Assembly: GCA_963730115.1 (NCBI GenBank)
Contig: CAVSQM010000002.1
Span: forward strand, 84,845 to 148,844
DNA: 64,000 nt
DNA from: DASQFQ01 sp963730115
GTDB taxonomy: Bacteria; Actinomycetota; Thermoleophilia; Solirubrobacterales; Solirubrobacteraceae
Reading direction: 5' to 3'
Positions 18,829-28,461 of this stretch are shown piece by piece; position 1 is the stretch's first letter; each line of letters begins with the position of its first letter. The translations under genes were made by a program, and so were the position numbers. The notes below the pieces were generated by a model, which did not search any database, was not told the origin of the DNA, and saw only the letters and a program-made list of their open reading frames with translations.

Positions 18829-19925
18829 GTGTCAAGCCCGACCAGCGGGCTGACGTAGTAGCTCGACGACCCCCAGGTCGCGGTCGGGAAGCCGCCTCCG
18901 TACTGGTAGACGCCGGCATCGGCGGGGAACCGCAGCGGGCCCACCGTGCGGCCGGCGGCGAAGGCGCCACGATTGACGGCGTAGTGCCCGTCGGTCGCCA
19001 GGTAGCTCGCGGTGTAGGTGTGCCCGGGCGTCAGCCTGAGCGGCGCGTTCAGGAGCACGTCGACGACACCGCTCGGGCCACCCTCCCCGATCGCCTCGCC
19101 GCGCGCGACGATGGTGCCCGCCTCGTCGTAGACCCAGACGCGGTTCTCAACCATCGGGTGCAGTGGCGCGCGGTAGAAGCGCACGGCGCGCGCCGTGTAG
19201 GCGCCCGTCGCCGGCTGCGCGACGCTGAAGCGGACGCCGAGCTCCACCCTGGCCGCGTCGGCGGCCGCGGGGTCGGCGATCGACGTCGATCCGTCGAACA
19301 GCGCCCACGGGCCGGTGCTGGGCGGCTCCGCCGGGCTGCTGGCGCCGGTGTCCAGCGAAACGACCGGGCTGACGTAGTAGCCCGACGAGTTCCAGCTGTC
19401 ACCGGGGAAGCCGCCGCCGTACTGGTAGACGCCCGCGTCCGCGGGGAAGCGCACGGGACCGACGGTGCGCGCCGCTGCGAACGCCCCGCGGTCGAGCGCG
19501 TAGTGGCCGGTCGGCGCGGAGTAGCTGACGGTGTAGGTCTTGCCGGGGGTCAGCCGCAGCGGCTCGGCGAGCGGCACGTCGACGACCCCGCTCGCCCCGG
19601 CCGCGACGTCGAGGCTGCCGCGCGTGAGCATCCGCCCGCTCGAGTCGTAGACGTTCACGCGGTTGGTGTTGATCGGCCGGTTGGGCGCGCGGTAGTAGCG
19701 CACCTTGGTCAGCCAGTAGGCGCCGGAGGCCGGCGTGTCGACGCTGAAGCGTGCGCCCAGCTCGACGTTGCCCGAGTCGCCGGCATCGGGGTCGGCGATC
19801 GCGGTGGTGCCGTCGAACAGCGCCCACGGGCCCGACTCGGCGCGTGCCGATGGGGCGTGCAGGAGCAGGAGCACCACGGCGGCGAGCAGCAGCCTCGTGG
19901 CACACCGCAGGCTGAAGCTCGACAT
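18825..19925 (-). CDS. Secreted protein with two tandem DUF4082 domains
   Basis: 366 aa with a signal peptide (residues about 1-29, ending S-A-R-A). Two homologous units of about 160 aa follow, each starting GPWALFDG and ending YYVSP(V/L)V(S/G)LDT, with shared segments such as NRVxVYD, LRLTPGxTYT and GVYQYGGGFP. This matches DUF4082, a jelly-roll-like extracellular domain often found with carbohydrate-associated modules. No catalytic domain is attached, so a binding or surface role is likely. ATG at 19925. Confidence 0.85.
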   Translation of the reverse strand: MSSFSLRCATRLLLAAVVLLLLHAPSARAESGPWALFDGTTAIADPDAGDSGNVELGARFSVDTPASGAYWLTKVRYYRAPNRPINTNRVNVYDSSGRMLTRGSLDVAAGASGVVDVPLAEPLRLTPGKTYTVSYSAPTGHYALDRGAFAAARTVGPVRFPADAGVYQYGGGFPGDSWNSSGYYVSPVVSLDTGASSPAEPPSTGPWALFDGSTSIADPAAADAARVELGVRFSVAQPATGAYTARAVRFYRAPLHPMVENRVWVYDEAGTIVARGEAIGEGGPSGVVDVLLNAPLRLTPGHTYTASYLATDGHYAVNRGAFAAGRTVGPLRFPADAGVYQYGGGFPTATWGSSSYYVSPLVGLDT

Positions 19926-20021
19926 TCGTAGTCCTCCCTGACCGACGTCGCGAACGAATGCCGACCCTAGTCAGGCGCGTCGACCCTGGAACTGGTCGAT
20001 CGAACAGGAGAGGCGAGGGAG

Positions 20022-20095
20022 CGGGAGCGACGGGACTCGAACCCGCGACCTCCGGCGTGACAGGCCGGCGCTCTAACCGACTGAGCTACGCCCCC
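20022..20095 (-). tRNA. tRNA-Asp(GTC)
   Basis: 74-nt cloverleaf on the minus strand: 7-bp acceptor with one G-U pair, D-arm GCTCAGTCGGTTAGAGC, anticodon stem-loop with loop CTGTCAC giving anticodon GTC, and T-arm CGGGTTCGAGTCCCG. CCA is not encoded. A 7-bp hairpin (20101-20118, CGTGCTT/AAGCACG) sits just upstream of its 5' end. Confidence 0.95.
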
Positions 20096-20226
20096 TCAGG
20101 CGTGCTTAGTAAAGCACGTGAAAGCGCCCCACCACCTGCCGAAACCGAAACCGCTGCGAGGGGCGCAACTGCGCGCTCGACGCGGTGTTTCCGGAGGCGT
20201 CAACCGATCAGTCAGGAGGTGGGGCT

Positions 20227-21253
20227 GTGCCCCATTCTGCCAAGTCGCTCGCAGCGGTTCTAGCGAGCGCGCTGCTGGGCCTCACGATCTTCAGCGCGAC
20301 TGCCCTCGCGCTCAACATCGTCGGGACGCCAGGCAACGACCGCATCCGAGGGTCGATGAAGGCCGATTCGATCAACGCTCGTGCCGGCAACGACCTCGTC
20401 GTTCGCCCGCGCCGGCGCGGACTCCGTCGCCGCCGGGGCCGGCGATGACCGGGTCTTCGGCAACCGCGGCAACGACACCGTCACCGGCGCCGACGGCAAC
20501 GATCGCGTCTTCGGCGGTCGCGGCAACGACGCCGTGAACGCCGGGAGCGGCGACGACGTCGTCCGCGGCCAGCGCGGCGCCGACGTGGTCGTCGGCGAGC
20601 TGGGCGCGGACCGCCTGTTCGGCAACCTCGGCGACGACCGGCTCGAGGGTCGCGCCGGCCCGGACCGCCTCCACGGCAACCGCGGCGACGACACGCTCAT
20701 CGGCGACGTCCCGCTGGTCGGCGACCTGGTCAGCCCCGACCGCCTGTTCGGCGGCCGCGGGAACGACACGCTGCGCGGCGGCGACGGCCCCGACCGCATC
20801 CACGGCGGCCCGGGTCAGGACGACGCGGCCGGCAACGCCGGCAACGACGTCATGTCCGGCGGCGTCGGCCCGGACGTGCAGAACGGCGGCCCGGGCGACG
20901 ACCGGATCCTCGCCAACCGCGGCCAGGACACGACGACGGGCGGGCCCGGCAACGACATCCTGTTCGCGCTCGCGCGCAAGGACGTCCACGGCCCGAACGA
21001 CGTGCTCGGCGACACGCTCCGCGGTGAGGACGGCAACGACGCCCTCCGCGTCCGCGACGGCGAGCAGGACACGGTCAACTGCGGCAACGGGATCGACACC
21101 GCGTACCTCGACTTCAAGGACGTGATCGAGGACGCGACCGCGCAGAACCCGAACGGGTCGTGCGAGGTCGTGCAGCGCGGCGTCCCGAACCAGCTCGACT
21201 CCCGCGAGGAAGACGTCGAGGAGAACCCGGCGGAGGACAAGCAGGAGGGCTAG
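20227..21253 (+). CDS. Secreted RTX-type calcium-binding repeat protein (frameshifted as read)
   Basis: A GTG at 20227 follows a strong AGGAGGT (20214-20220) and opens a signal peptide (LAAVLASALLGLTIFSATALA). Nonapeptide repeats of the GGxGxDxU type then begin (GTPGNDRIRG) and run to near the end: GNRGNDTVTG, GGRGNDAVN, GERDGND-like units. Around 20399-20408 the frame shifts: RAGNDLVV in one frame continues as ARAGADSVAAGAGDD in the next. The span is 3n+1, so one extra base restores about 341 aa. Such repeats form calcium-stabilised parallel beta-rolls outside the cell. No toxin, protease or lipase domain is present; it appears to be repeat only. Confidence 0.8.
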
Positions 21254-21266
21254 GTACGCATGAATA

Positions 21267-21300
21267 CCGGGGCGACGGGTTCAAGAACTCGTCGCCCCGG
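21267..21300 (+). terminator. Strong hairpin after the RTX gene
   Basis: Perfect 11-bp inverted repeat, CCGGGGCGACG at 21267-21277 and CGTCGCCCCGG at 21290-21300, 12-nt loop, starting 14 bp after the RTX stop. Likely terminator for that gene. Confidence 0.65.
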
Positions 21301-21314
21301 GGTAGTAATGCGCC

Positions 21315-21374
21315 ATGTACATCGGTCTCGGAGCGCTACTACTCATCATCATCATCCTCATCCTCGTGCTCTAA
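21315..21374 (+). CDS. 19-residue hydrophobic membrane peptide
   Basis: ATG at 21315 to TAA at 21374 encodes MYIGLGALLLIIIILILVL, a single membrane helix with no charged residue. It fills the space between two strong hairpins (21267-21300 and 21389-21424), so it looks like its own transcription unit. It resembles the tiny hydrophobic proteins grouped as DUF3309-like in other bacteria, but length is too small to be sure. No clear ribosome-binding site is seen, so confidence is limited. Confidence 0.4.
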   Translation: MYIGLGALLLIIIILILVL

Positions 21375-21388
21375 GTAATCCGCACGAG

Positions 21389-21424
21389 GCCCCGACGTGC
21401 GGCAGAAGGGCCGCGCGCCGGGGC
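21389..21424 (+). terminator. Long hairpin after the micro-ORF
   Basis: GCCCCG at 21389-21394 pairs with CGGGGC at 21419-21424, and GCGGC (21399-21403) with GCCGC (21410-21414); the intervening four positions add two pairs and a wobble. This makes about 15 bp with one mismatch and a 6-nt loop, located 15 bp after the micro-ORF stop. Confidence 0.6.
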
Positions 21425-21497
21425 TGAGGAAAACCGAACCGATGGACGGTGGCCTGCCGCGTGGTCGGGCCACCGCAGCGCTGGCACCTTGCGTGTC

Positions 21498-23709
21498 ATG
21501 CCGAAACAGAACCTCGCCGCCCGCGCCGGTCGCTGGAGCGCCCAGCACCGCAAGCGCGCCATCCTCGGATGGATCCTCTTCGTCGTCCTCGCCACCTTCG
21601 CCGGTGGTGCCGTCGGTCAGAACACGCTGGCGGACGAGGACATGGGCAACGGCGAATCGCGCACCGCCGACCAGGCGATCGCCGACGCCGGCTTCCCGAA
21701 GGAGTCCGGCGAGCAGGTGCTCGTCGAGGCCCGCAGCGGCCAGAAGCTCACGGTCCGCGACGGCGAGTTCACCGCCGCCGTCGACGACGTCGTCAAGCAG
21801 CTGAAGGCGACGCCGCACGTCAAGGAGGTCGAGTCCCCCTACGCGAAGGGCAACGAGGGCCAGCTCTCCAAGGACGAGACCGCCGCGCTCGTGACCTTCA
21901 AGCTCGCCGGCGAGGACGACGTGGCCAAGGACCGCGTCGGCGCCACTCTTGCCGCCACCAAGGCCGCCCAGGAGGCGCATCCCGATCTGCGCATCGAGCA
22001 GTTCGGCGACGCGAGCGCCAACAAGGCGCTGTCGGCCGCCTTCGACAAGGACTTCAAGAAGGCCGAGGTCCTCTCGCTCCCGATCACGCTCGTGATCCTC
22101 ATCCTCGCCTTCGGCTCACTGGTGGCCGCCGGCCTGCCGCTGCTGCTGGCACTGACCGCCGTGATGGGCACGATCGGCCTGCTCGGCCCCGTCTCCCAGA
22201 TCGTCCCGCTCGACGAGGCGATCGCCTCCGTCGTGCTGCTCGTCGGCCTCGCCGTCGGCGTCGACTACGTCATGTTCTACCTGCGGCGCGAGATGGAGGA
22301 GCGCGACGCCGGCAAGGGCCCCGAGGCCGCGCTCGAGGCTGCCGCGGCGACCTCCGGCCGCGCGGTGCTGATCTCCGGCATCACGGTCATCGTGGCCATG
22401 GCCGGCATGTTCCTCGCCGGCTCCCCCGTCTTCCTCTCGTTCGGCATCGGCACGATCCTCGTCGTCGCGGTCGCCGTGCTCGGCTCGATCACCGTGCTGC
22501 CCGGCGATGCTCTCGTGGCTGGGCCAGAAGGGCTGGACCGAGAAGGGCCGCGTGCCCTACCTCGGCCGCCTGCGCCACCGCAACCATGGCGAGTCGCGCG
22601 TGTGGGGAGCCATCCTCGACCGCGTGCTCAAGCGCCCGGTGGTCTCCGTCGTGCTCGCCGGCGGCCTGATGCTCGCGCTCGCGCTCCCCGCGCTCGGCAT
22701 GCACACGATCAACCCCGGCGTCGCGGGCCTCCCGCGCAGCCTGCCGATCATGCAGACCTACGACCGCATCCAGGAGAAGTTCCCCGGCGGCCCGCTCCCC
22801 GCGTCGGTGGTCGTCCAGGCCGACGACGTGACCGCGCCCGAGGTCCAGGCCGGCATCGCCAAGCTGCAGCAGCAGGCCGGCGAGACGGAGGGCTTCGGCC
22901 AGCCGATCAACACCACCGTCAACCCGGGCAGCGACCTCGAGATCGTCGACATCCCGCTGGCCGGCGACGGCACCGACGAGAAGTCGGAGGCTGCGCTCGC
23001 CAAGCTGCGCGACGACCTCATCCCGGCCACGATCGGGAACGTCGACGGCGTCGAGGTCAACGTGACGGGCATGACCGCCGGCTCGAAGGACTTCAACGAC
23101 GTGATGCAGGCGCGCCTGCCGATCGTGTTCGCGTTCGTCCTCGGGCTCGCCTTCATCCTGCTGCTGGTGACGTTCCGGTCGATCGTGGTGCCGATCAAGG
23201 CGATCGTGCTCAACCTGCTGTCGGTCGGCGCGAGCTACGGCATCCTCACGCTCGTCTTCCAGGACGGGCACGGCGAGTCGCTGCTCGACTTCCACTCGCT
23301 CGGCGGGATCACGTCATGGCTGCCGCTGTTCCTGTTCGTGATCCTGTTCGGCCTGTCGATGGACTACCACGTGTTCATCCTCAGCCGCATCCGCGAGGCG
23401 GTCGACTCCGGGATGAGCACCGACCGCGCGGTCGCGCACGGCATCAAGCAGACCGCCGGCGTGGTCACGTCCGCGGCGATCGTGATGGTCGCGGTGTTCT
23501 CGATCTTCGCGACGCTGAGCTCGATGGAGTTCAAGCAGATGGGCGTCGGCCTCGCAGCCGCGATCCTCATCGACGCGACGATCGTCCGCGCCGTCCTCCT
23601 GCCCGCCACGATGAAGCTGCTCGGCGACTGGAACTGGTACCTGCCGCGCAAGCTCAACTGGATCCCGCAGATCGCCCACGAACGGTCGCCGGAGCCGGCC
23701 AAGGCGTAG
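21498..23709 (+). CDS. MMPL/RND-family transporter (frameshifted as read)
   Basis: Two halves of one MMPL protein. The first (ATG 21498 to about 22505) has TM1 (AILGWILFVVLATF), a periplasmic loop, and the helix bundle with GLAVGVDYVMFYLRREM. The second, in the next frame from 22507, continues MLSWLGQKGW, a second periplasmic loop and FGLSMDYHVFILSRIREA. The junction normally reads V-L-P-A-M-L-S-W; here CTG CCC GGCG ATG carries one extra base. Repaired length is about 736 aa. Family members export lipids, drugs or other hydrophobic molecules using proton flow; substrate not predictable. A lipoprotein gene follows. Confidence 0.88.
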
Positions 23710-23737
23710 GCGCCGGCCGTAGGTACTCTCCCGCCGC

Positions 23738-24172
23738 ATGCGCGCGCGTGCGGCGGTCGCCGTCCTGATCATCCTGCCCCTCGCCGCGTGCGGCGGGGGG
23801 CTCTCCAAGGGCGAGCTCGTCGCCGAGGGCGACAAGATCTGCAAGCAGGTCAACGACCAGGTGGCGAAGGAGCCGGAGCCGGTCAACGCCAAGGATCTCC
23901 AGGCGCTGGCCGAGAAGACCGTCGAGATCTCCGACCCGGCGATCAAGGACATGGAGGAGCTCGAGCCGCCGGACGACCTCGAGAAGGACTTCGACGCCTT
24001 CGTCGCCAGCCTGAAGAAGCAGCGCGACCTGACCGAGCAGATCGGCAAGGCGGCCGGCGCGGGCGACACGGCGAAGATCCAGGAGCTCGGTACCGAGGCC
24101 CAGGAGGCCCAGGAGGAGTACCGCCGGCTCTCCAACAAGATCGGCTTCAAGGAATGCGGAGGGGGGACCTGA
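23738..24172 (+). CDS. Putative lipoprotein
   Basis: 144 aa. Hydrophobic N-terminus ends in the lipobox P-L-A-A-C with C18 as the lipidation site. The mature part is highly charged and predicted helical (LQALAEKTVEI, LEKDFDAFVASLKKQRDLTEQ, EAQEEYRRLSNKIGF), with two further cysteines near the ends (KICKQV and KECGGG). No family recognised. It follows the MMPL transporter by 28 bp and may be its envelope partner; pfkA starts 1 bp after its stop. Confidence 0.75.
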   Translation: MRARAAVAVLIILPLAACGGGLSKGELVAEGDKICKQVNDQVAKEPEPVNAKDLQALAEKTVEISDPAIKDMEELEPPDDLEKDFDAFVASLKKQRDLTEQIGKAAGAGDTAKIQELGTEAQEAQEEYRRLSNKIGFKECGGGT

Positions 24173-24173
24173 G

Positions 24174-25205
24174 ATGGCGCGCTTCGGGGTGCTGACCGGC
24201 GGGGGCGACTGCCCGGGGCTCAACGCGGTGATCCGCGCGATCGTGCGGCGGGGCAACCAGCTCGGGCACGACTTCTTCGGCTATCGCTACGGCTGGGCGG
24301 GCGCGCTGGCCGGCGACGGCGCGGAGCTGACCGCGGACGCGACGCGCGGGATCCTCCACCGCGGCGGGACGATCCTCGGCACCTCGCGCACGAACCCCTA
24401 CAAGGAGGAGAACGGGCTCGAGCGCGTGAAGGCGTCGATGGAGCGGCACAACCTCGACGGCCTGATCCCGATCGGCGGCGAGGACACGCTCGGCGTCGCC
24501 GGGAAGCTCTCCGACGACGGCATCGACGTGGTCGGCGTGCCGAAGACGATCGACAACGACCTCGCCGGCACCGACTTCACGTTCGGCTTCCAGACCGCGG
24601 TGCAGATCGCCACCGACGCCATCGACCGCCTGCACACCACGGCGGAGTCGCACAACCGCGTGATCGTCGTCGAGGTGATGGGGCGCACCGCGGGCTGGAT
24701 CGCCTGCTACTCCGGGATGGCGGGCGGGGCCGACGTGATCCTCGTGCCCGAGCGGCCGTTCGACATCGAGGAGGTCTGTGAGCGGGTCCGCCACCGCCAC
24801 GAGAGCGGGCATTCGTTCTCGATCGTCGTGGTGGCCGAGGGGGCGACGCCGAAGGATGGCGAGGTCAAGTCCGAGTTCGGGGGCGGGACGGACGCCTTCG
24901 GCCACGTGCGCCTCGGCGGCATCGCCGTGCACCTCGAGCGCGAGATCGAGGAGCGCACCGGCTTCGAGTCGCGGATGACGATCCTCGGCCACGTGCAGCG
25001 CGGCGGCACGCCGCTCGCCTACGACCGCGTGCTCGGGACGCGCTTCGGGGTGGCGGCGATCGACGCCGCCGACCAGGGCAGCTTCGGGAAGATGGTCGCG
25101 CTGCGCGGAACGGAGATCGAGCTCGTCCCGCTCAGCGAGGCGCTCGCCGAGCCGAAGCTGCTCGATCCGCGCCTGTTTGAGACTGCGACCGTGTTCTTCG
25201 GGTAG
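24174..25205 (+). CDS. pfkA: 6-phosphofructokinase, PPi-dependent type predicted
   Basis: 343 aa of the actinobacterial group III PFK. The nucleotide/PPi loop reads IGGEDTLG with Asp at 104, and the catalytic segment is PKTIDND with Lys at 124. In this family Gly104 with Gly/Lys124 gives ATP use, while Asp104 plus Lys124 marks pyrophosphate use (as known for the Amycolatopsis methanolica enzyme). So it probably phosphorylates fructose 6-phosphate reversibly with PPi. Other landmarks: TGGGDCPGLN at the N-terminus, MGRTAGWIA and QRGGTPLAYDR. Confidence 0.9.
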   Translation: MARFGVLTGGGDCPGLNAVIRAIVRRGNQLGHDFFGYRYGWAGALAGDGAELTADATRGILHRGGTILGTSRTNPYKEENGLERVKASMERHNLDGLIPIGGEDTLGVAGKLSDDGIDVVGVPKTIDNDLAGTDFTFGFQTAVQIATDAIDRLHTTAESHNRVIVVEVMGRTAGWIACYSGMAGGADVILVPERPFDIEEVCERVRHRHESGHSFSIVVVAEGATPKDGEVKSEFGGGTDAFGHVRLGGIAVHLEREIEERTGFESRMTILGHVQRGGTPLAYDRVLGTRFGVAAIDAADQGSFGKMVALRGTEIELVPLSEALAEPKLLDPRLFETATVFFG

Positions 25206-25215
25206 CTTCCGGACC

Positions 25216-25623
25216 GTGTTCAAGCAGGGACCGATCCCGGCCTTCGTGCACGGGATCGTCGAGTACCTGGCGGCGATCCTGTTCATCGCTGCGCCGTTCC
25301 TGTTCTCGTTCGAAGAGGACGCGGCGGTCGCGCTCTCGGTCATCGTCGGCGTGGTGATCCTGATCATCGCCGCGTCGACCCACTGGCGCACCGGGCTGAT
25401 CCACTCGATCCCCGTGCAGGCGCACGTGATCCTCGACTACCTGCTGGCCATCTTCCTGATCGCCTCGCCGTTCATCCTCGGCTTCTCCGACGACAGCACG
25501 GCGGCGGCGTTCTTCATCGTGATCGGCGTCGTGCACCTGCTGCTGACGATCGCCACGCGCTTCGTCGCCGACGAGCGGCCGCCGGTGGCGAAGCGGCAGC
25601 CGGCGAGCGACAAGCCGAAGTAG
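25216..25623 (+). CDS. Four-helix membrane protein with internal duplication (SPW-repeat-like)
   Basis: 135 aa. Two homologous halves each contain a helix pair: VEYLAAILFIAAPFLF with its partner VIVGVVILIIAAST, and LDYLLAIFLIASPFIL with VIGVVHLLLTIAT. This pseudo-repeat with A/S-P-F resembles SPW-repeat membrane proteins. The GTG at 25216 lies 10 bp after pfkA and gives a start (FKQGPIPAFVHG) ahead of the first helix. Function unknown. Confidence 0.7.
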   Translation: MFKQGPIPAFVHGIVEYLAAILFIAAPFLFSFEEDAAVALSVIVGVVILIIAASTHWRTGLIHSIPVQAHVILDYLLAIFLIASPFILGFSDDSTAAAFFIVIGVVHLLLTIATRFVADERPPVAKRQPASDKPK

Positions 25624-25625
25624 CC

Positions 25626-26888
25626 GTGTTCGAGGCGATCGCCGCGCGCGGCGAGGCAGCCGCGGCCGTGTCCGAGCAGGGCTGGCTGCAGGCGATGCTC
25701 GACGCCGAGGCAGGCCTCGCGCGGGCGCTGGCGAGCGCCGGGGTGATCGGCGACGAGGAGGCCGAGGCGATCGCGGCCGCGTGCGTGGCCGAGCGCTTCG
25801 ACGCGGCGCAGATCGCCGCCGACGCGGCCGGCTCCGGCAACCCGGTGGTGCCGCTGAAGGCGGCGCTGACCGCCGCCGTGGAGGGCCCGGCGGCCGCGCA
25901 CGTGCACCGCGGCGCGACGAGCCAGGACATCCTCGACACCGCCGCGATGCTGGTGGCGGCGCGCGCGCTCGACCCGCTGCTCGACGACCTGCTCGCCGCG
26001 CGCGAGGCGGCGGGGGAGCTCGCGCGCGCCCACCGCGACACGCCGCTGGCGGGCCGCACGCTGCTCCAGCAGGCGGTGCCGACGACCTTCGGGCTCAAGG
26101 CGGCGGGCTGGATGGCCGGGCTCGAGGACGCGCGGAGATGGCTCAACGAGGTGCGCGTGGAGCGCCTGGCGGCGCAGCTCGGCGGCGCGGCGGGCACGCT
26201 CGCGTCCCTGGGTGAGGCCGGCCCGCGCGTGGCCGAGGCCTATGCGGAGGCGCTCGGCCTGCCCGAGCCGGTGCTGCCGTGGCACACGCTGCGCGGGCGC
26301 ATCGGCGAGCTGGCGAGCGCGCTGGCGGTGACGTCCGGCGCGGTCGCGAAGGCGGCGCGCGACGTGATCCTGCTCTCGCAGACCGAGGTCGCGGAGGTGC
26401 GCGAGGCCAAGGGCGGCGGCTCGTCGGCGATGCCGCACAAGCGCAACCCGGTCGCGTCGATCTGTGCGCTGGCGTGCGCGCAGCAGGCGCCCGGGCTGGC
26501 GGCCACGCTGCTCGGCGCGATGGCCCACGAGCACGAGCGCGCGGCCGGGCCATGGCACGCCGAGTGGCGGCCGCTGTCGGAGCTCCTGCGCTCCACCGGC
26601 TCCGCGGTTGCGTGGCTGCGCGAGTCGCTCGAGGGACTCGAGGCCGACCCCGAGCGGATGCGGGCGAACCTCGACGCCACCGGCGGCCGCCTGCTCGCCG
26701 AGCGGGTGAAGGGCGAGGTCGGCGCGGAGGAGCTGGAGCGGGCGCTGGACGCGGACGACTTCCCCGCCGCGCTCGCGTCGCTGGTCGGCGAGGCGCGCGC
26801 CGCCGAGCTGCTCGACCCGAGCGGCTACCTCGGCGCGGCCGGCGAGCTCGTCGACCGCGCGCTGGACTTCTACGACCGGGAGGGCTGA
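25626..26888 (+). CDS. pcaB: 3-carboxy-cis,cis-muconate cycloisomerase-like (fumarase/ASL superfamily)
   Basis: 420 aa. The superfamily signature GGGSSAMPHKRNP (mobile loop with catalytic Ser) is present, with VHRGATSQDILDTA as the second conserved region. Sequence style and the immediately overlapping carboxymuconolactone decarboxylase-like gene identify it as PcaB of the protocatechuate branch of the beta-ketoadipate pathway, rather than adenylosuccinate lyase, which would be expected to sit with purine genes. GTG start at 25626. The ring-cleaving pcaGH genes are not in the window. Confidence 0.85.
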   Translation: MFEAIAARGEAAAAVSEQGWLQAMLDAEAGLARALASAGVIGDEEAEAIAAACVAERFDAAQIAADAAGSGNPVVPLKAALTAAVEGPAAAHVHRGATSQDILDTAAMLVAARALDPLLDDLLAAREAAGELARAHRDTPLAGRTLLQQAVPTTFGLKAAGWMAGLEDARRWLNEVRVERLAAQLGGAAGTLASLGEAGPRVAEAYAEALGLPEPVLPWHTLRGRIGELASALAVTSGAVAKAARDVILLSQTEVAEVREAKGGGSSAMPHKRNPVASICALACAQQAPGLAATLLGAMAHEHERAAGPWHAEWRPLSELLRSTGSAVAWLRESLEGLEADPERMRANLDATGGRLLAERVKGEVGAEELERALDADDFPAALASLVGEARAAELLDPSGYLGAAGELVDRALDFYDREG

Positions 26889-27238
26889 TGGAGGAGGGCG
26901 AGCGCACGCGCCGCGAGGTGCTGGGCGACGAGCACGTGGACCGCACGCTCGGCAGCGCGTCCGAGTACGCGAAGCCGTTCCAGGACTACCTGACGCGGGT
27001 GGCGTGGGGCGAGGTGTGGGCGCGGCCGGGGCTCGACCGCCGCACGCGCTCGTGCCTGACGATCGCGCTGCTGACCGCCTTGCGGGCCGAGAACGAGCTG
27101 CCGATGCATCTGCGCGCCGCGATCCGCAACGGCGTCACGCCCGAGGAGATCCGCGAGGTCATCATCCACGCCGGCCTCTACGCGGGGATCCCGACCGCGA
27201 ACGCGGCGATGAAGCTGGCCGACGAGGAGTTCGGCTAG
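26888..27238 (+). CDS. pcaC: 4-carboxymuconolactone decarboxylase
   Basis: 116 aa, all-helical CMD fold, starting RREVLGDEHVDRTLGSAS and including LDRRTRSCLTIALLTAL and NGVTPEEIREVIIHAGLYAG. It decarboxylates 4-carboxymuconolactone to the beta-ketoadipate enol-lactone. The ATG overlaps the pcaB stop by one base, so the pair is coupled. The stop codon interlocks with that of the convergent arginine deiminase (CTAG). Confidence 0.88.
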   Translation: MEEGERTRREVLGDEHVDRTLGSASEYAKPFQDYLTRVAWGEVWARPGLDRRTRSCLTIALLTALRAENELPMHLRAAIRNGVTPEEIREVIIHAGLYAGIPTANAAMKLADEEFG

Positions 27239-28428
27239 GCCGCCTCGCGCAGGACCGGGCAGGACATGCAGCGCGGGCCGCCACGGCCGGTGCCGAGCTC
27301 CGAGCCCGCGATCAGCACGACCTCGATGCCCTCCTCCGCCAGCCGCGCGTTGGTCTCCGTGTTGCGCTCGTAGGCGACGACGAGACCGGGCGCGAGCGCC
27401 AGCGTGTTGTTGCCGTCGTCCCACTGCTCGCGCTCGGCGGTCACCGGGTCGAGGCCGGTGTCGATCACGCGCAGCTCGCCGATCCCCATCGCGCGCGCCG
27501 CCGCGCCGAGGAACGGCTCGCGGTCGCCGACGCCGCCCGGCTCGACCAGGTACGCCTCGAGCGCGTCGGCGAGCGGCGGGTACATGACGACCGCGTCGCG
27601 GTCGACCATCGTGCAGACGGTGTCGAGATGCATCGTCGCGCGGTCCTGGGAGATCGGGACGGCCAGCACCGCACGCGCCTCGCCGGCCACGAACAGCCGC
27701 TGGGCGAAGGCCTCGACGCCCGCCGGGCTCGTGCGCTGCCCGACGCCGATGGCCAGCACGCCGGGCGCCAGCACGAGCACGTCGCCGCCCTCGAGCCAGG
27801 CCTGGTCCTGCTGGCTGCCGCCGTAGAGGAGCTCGGTGCCCGCGAAGCGCGGGTGGTGGCGGTAGATCGCGCCGGTGATCGCGCTCTCGCGCCGCCGCGC
27901 CGGCATCGCGAGCTGCGTGACCGCGACGCCGTGCTCGAGCCAGACCGCGGAGTCGCGCGTGAACAGCAGGTTCGGCAGCGGGCGGATGACGAAGGACTGG
28001 GGCTCGACCATGTGCTCGACGAGCCCGCCCGGCTGGACCGGCAGCTCGTCGCGGGCCATCCCCGCCATCAGCACGAGCGCGAGCTCGGCCGACGGCAACG
28101 GCCACGAGGAACTCGCGCAGCGCCGGCGCGAGCGCCGGGCCGATCAGATCGGGTCGCAGCGCGCTCTCGAGCAGCTGGTCGCGCGCCTCGAGGACGTCGA
28201 GCACCTCGGCGAGCAGCTCGTGCAGGTAGAGCACCTCGACGTCGTGCGCGCGCAGCGTGTCGGCGAACCGGTCGTGCTCCTCCTGCGCGCGCTCGAGCCA
28301 CGGCACGCCGTCGAAGAGCAGGTCGTCGTTGTTGCGCGGGGTCAGCCGCGCCAGCTCGGGCCCAGGGCGGTGCAGGACGACCGTCCGCAGTCGCCCGACC
28401 TCGCTCCCGACCCCGTGCAGGTGCTCAC
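27235..28428 (-). CDS. arcA: Arginine deiminase (frameshifted as read; 5' end unresolved)
   Basis: Leftward gene. The N-terminal frame gives EVGRLRTVVLHRPGPELARL, then TPRNNDDLLFDG and WLERAQEEHDRFADTL, typical of arginine deiminase. Near 28094-28105 the frame breaks (ALREFLVA) and continues one base over as LPSAELALVLMAGM, with LPNLLFTRDSAVW, HLDTVCTMVDRDAV and the catalytic-Cys tail PRCMSCPVLRE. One extra base explains the break. No ATG/GTG/TTG is found in the frame leading to the N-terminus, so the start near 28420-28430 is uncertain and a second small indel is possible. It converts arginine to citrulline and ammonia. Confidence 0.8.
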
Positions 28429-28461
28429 CGATGCGCCGAAGGTATCGGGCACAATGCGATC

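Noticed and set aside
20101..20118. Hairpin CGTGCTT/AAGCACG as a tRNA-Asp terminator
   Set aside because: It lies on the 5' side of the tRNA, so it cannot terminate it; left as an unexplained dyad.
20700..20950. CRISPR-like regular repeats
   Set aside because: Periodicity is the 27-bp coding period of GGxGxDxU nonapeptides in the RTX protein; units are not identical and no cas genes are present.
22506..22507. Programmed +1 ribosomal frameshifting in the MMPL gene and others
   Set aside because: Sites share no slippery codon followed by stop, occur in unrelated genes, and fit a consensus-error explanation better.
25626..26888. Adenylosuccinate lyase (purB)
   Set aside because: Overlap with a carboxymuconolactone decarboxylase gene and the fold details favour pcaB; the purine genes are 30 kb away.
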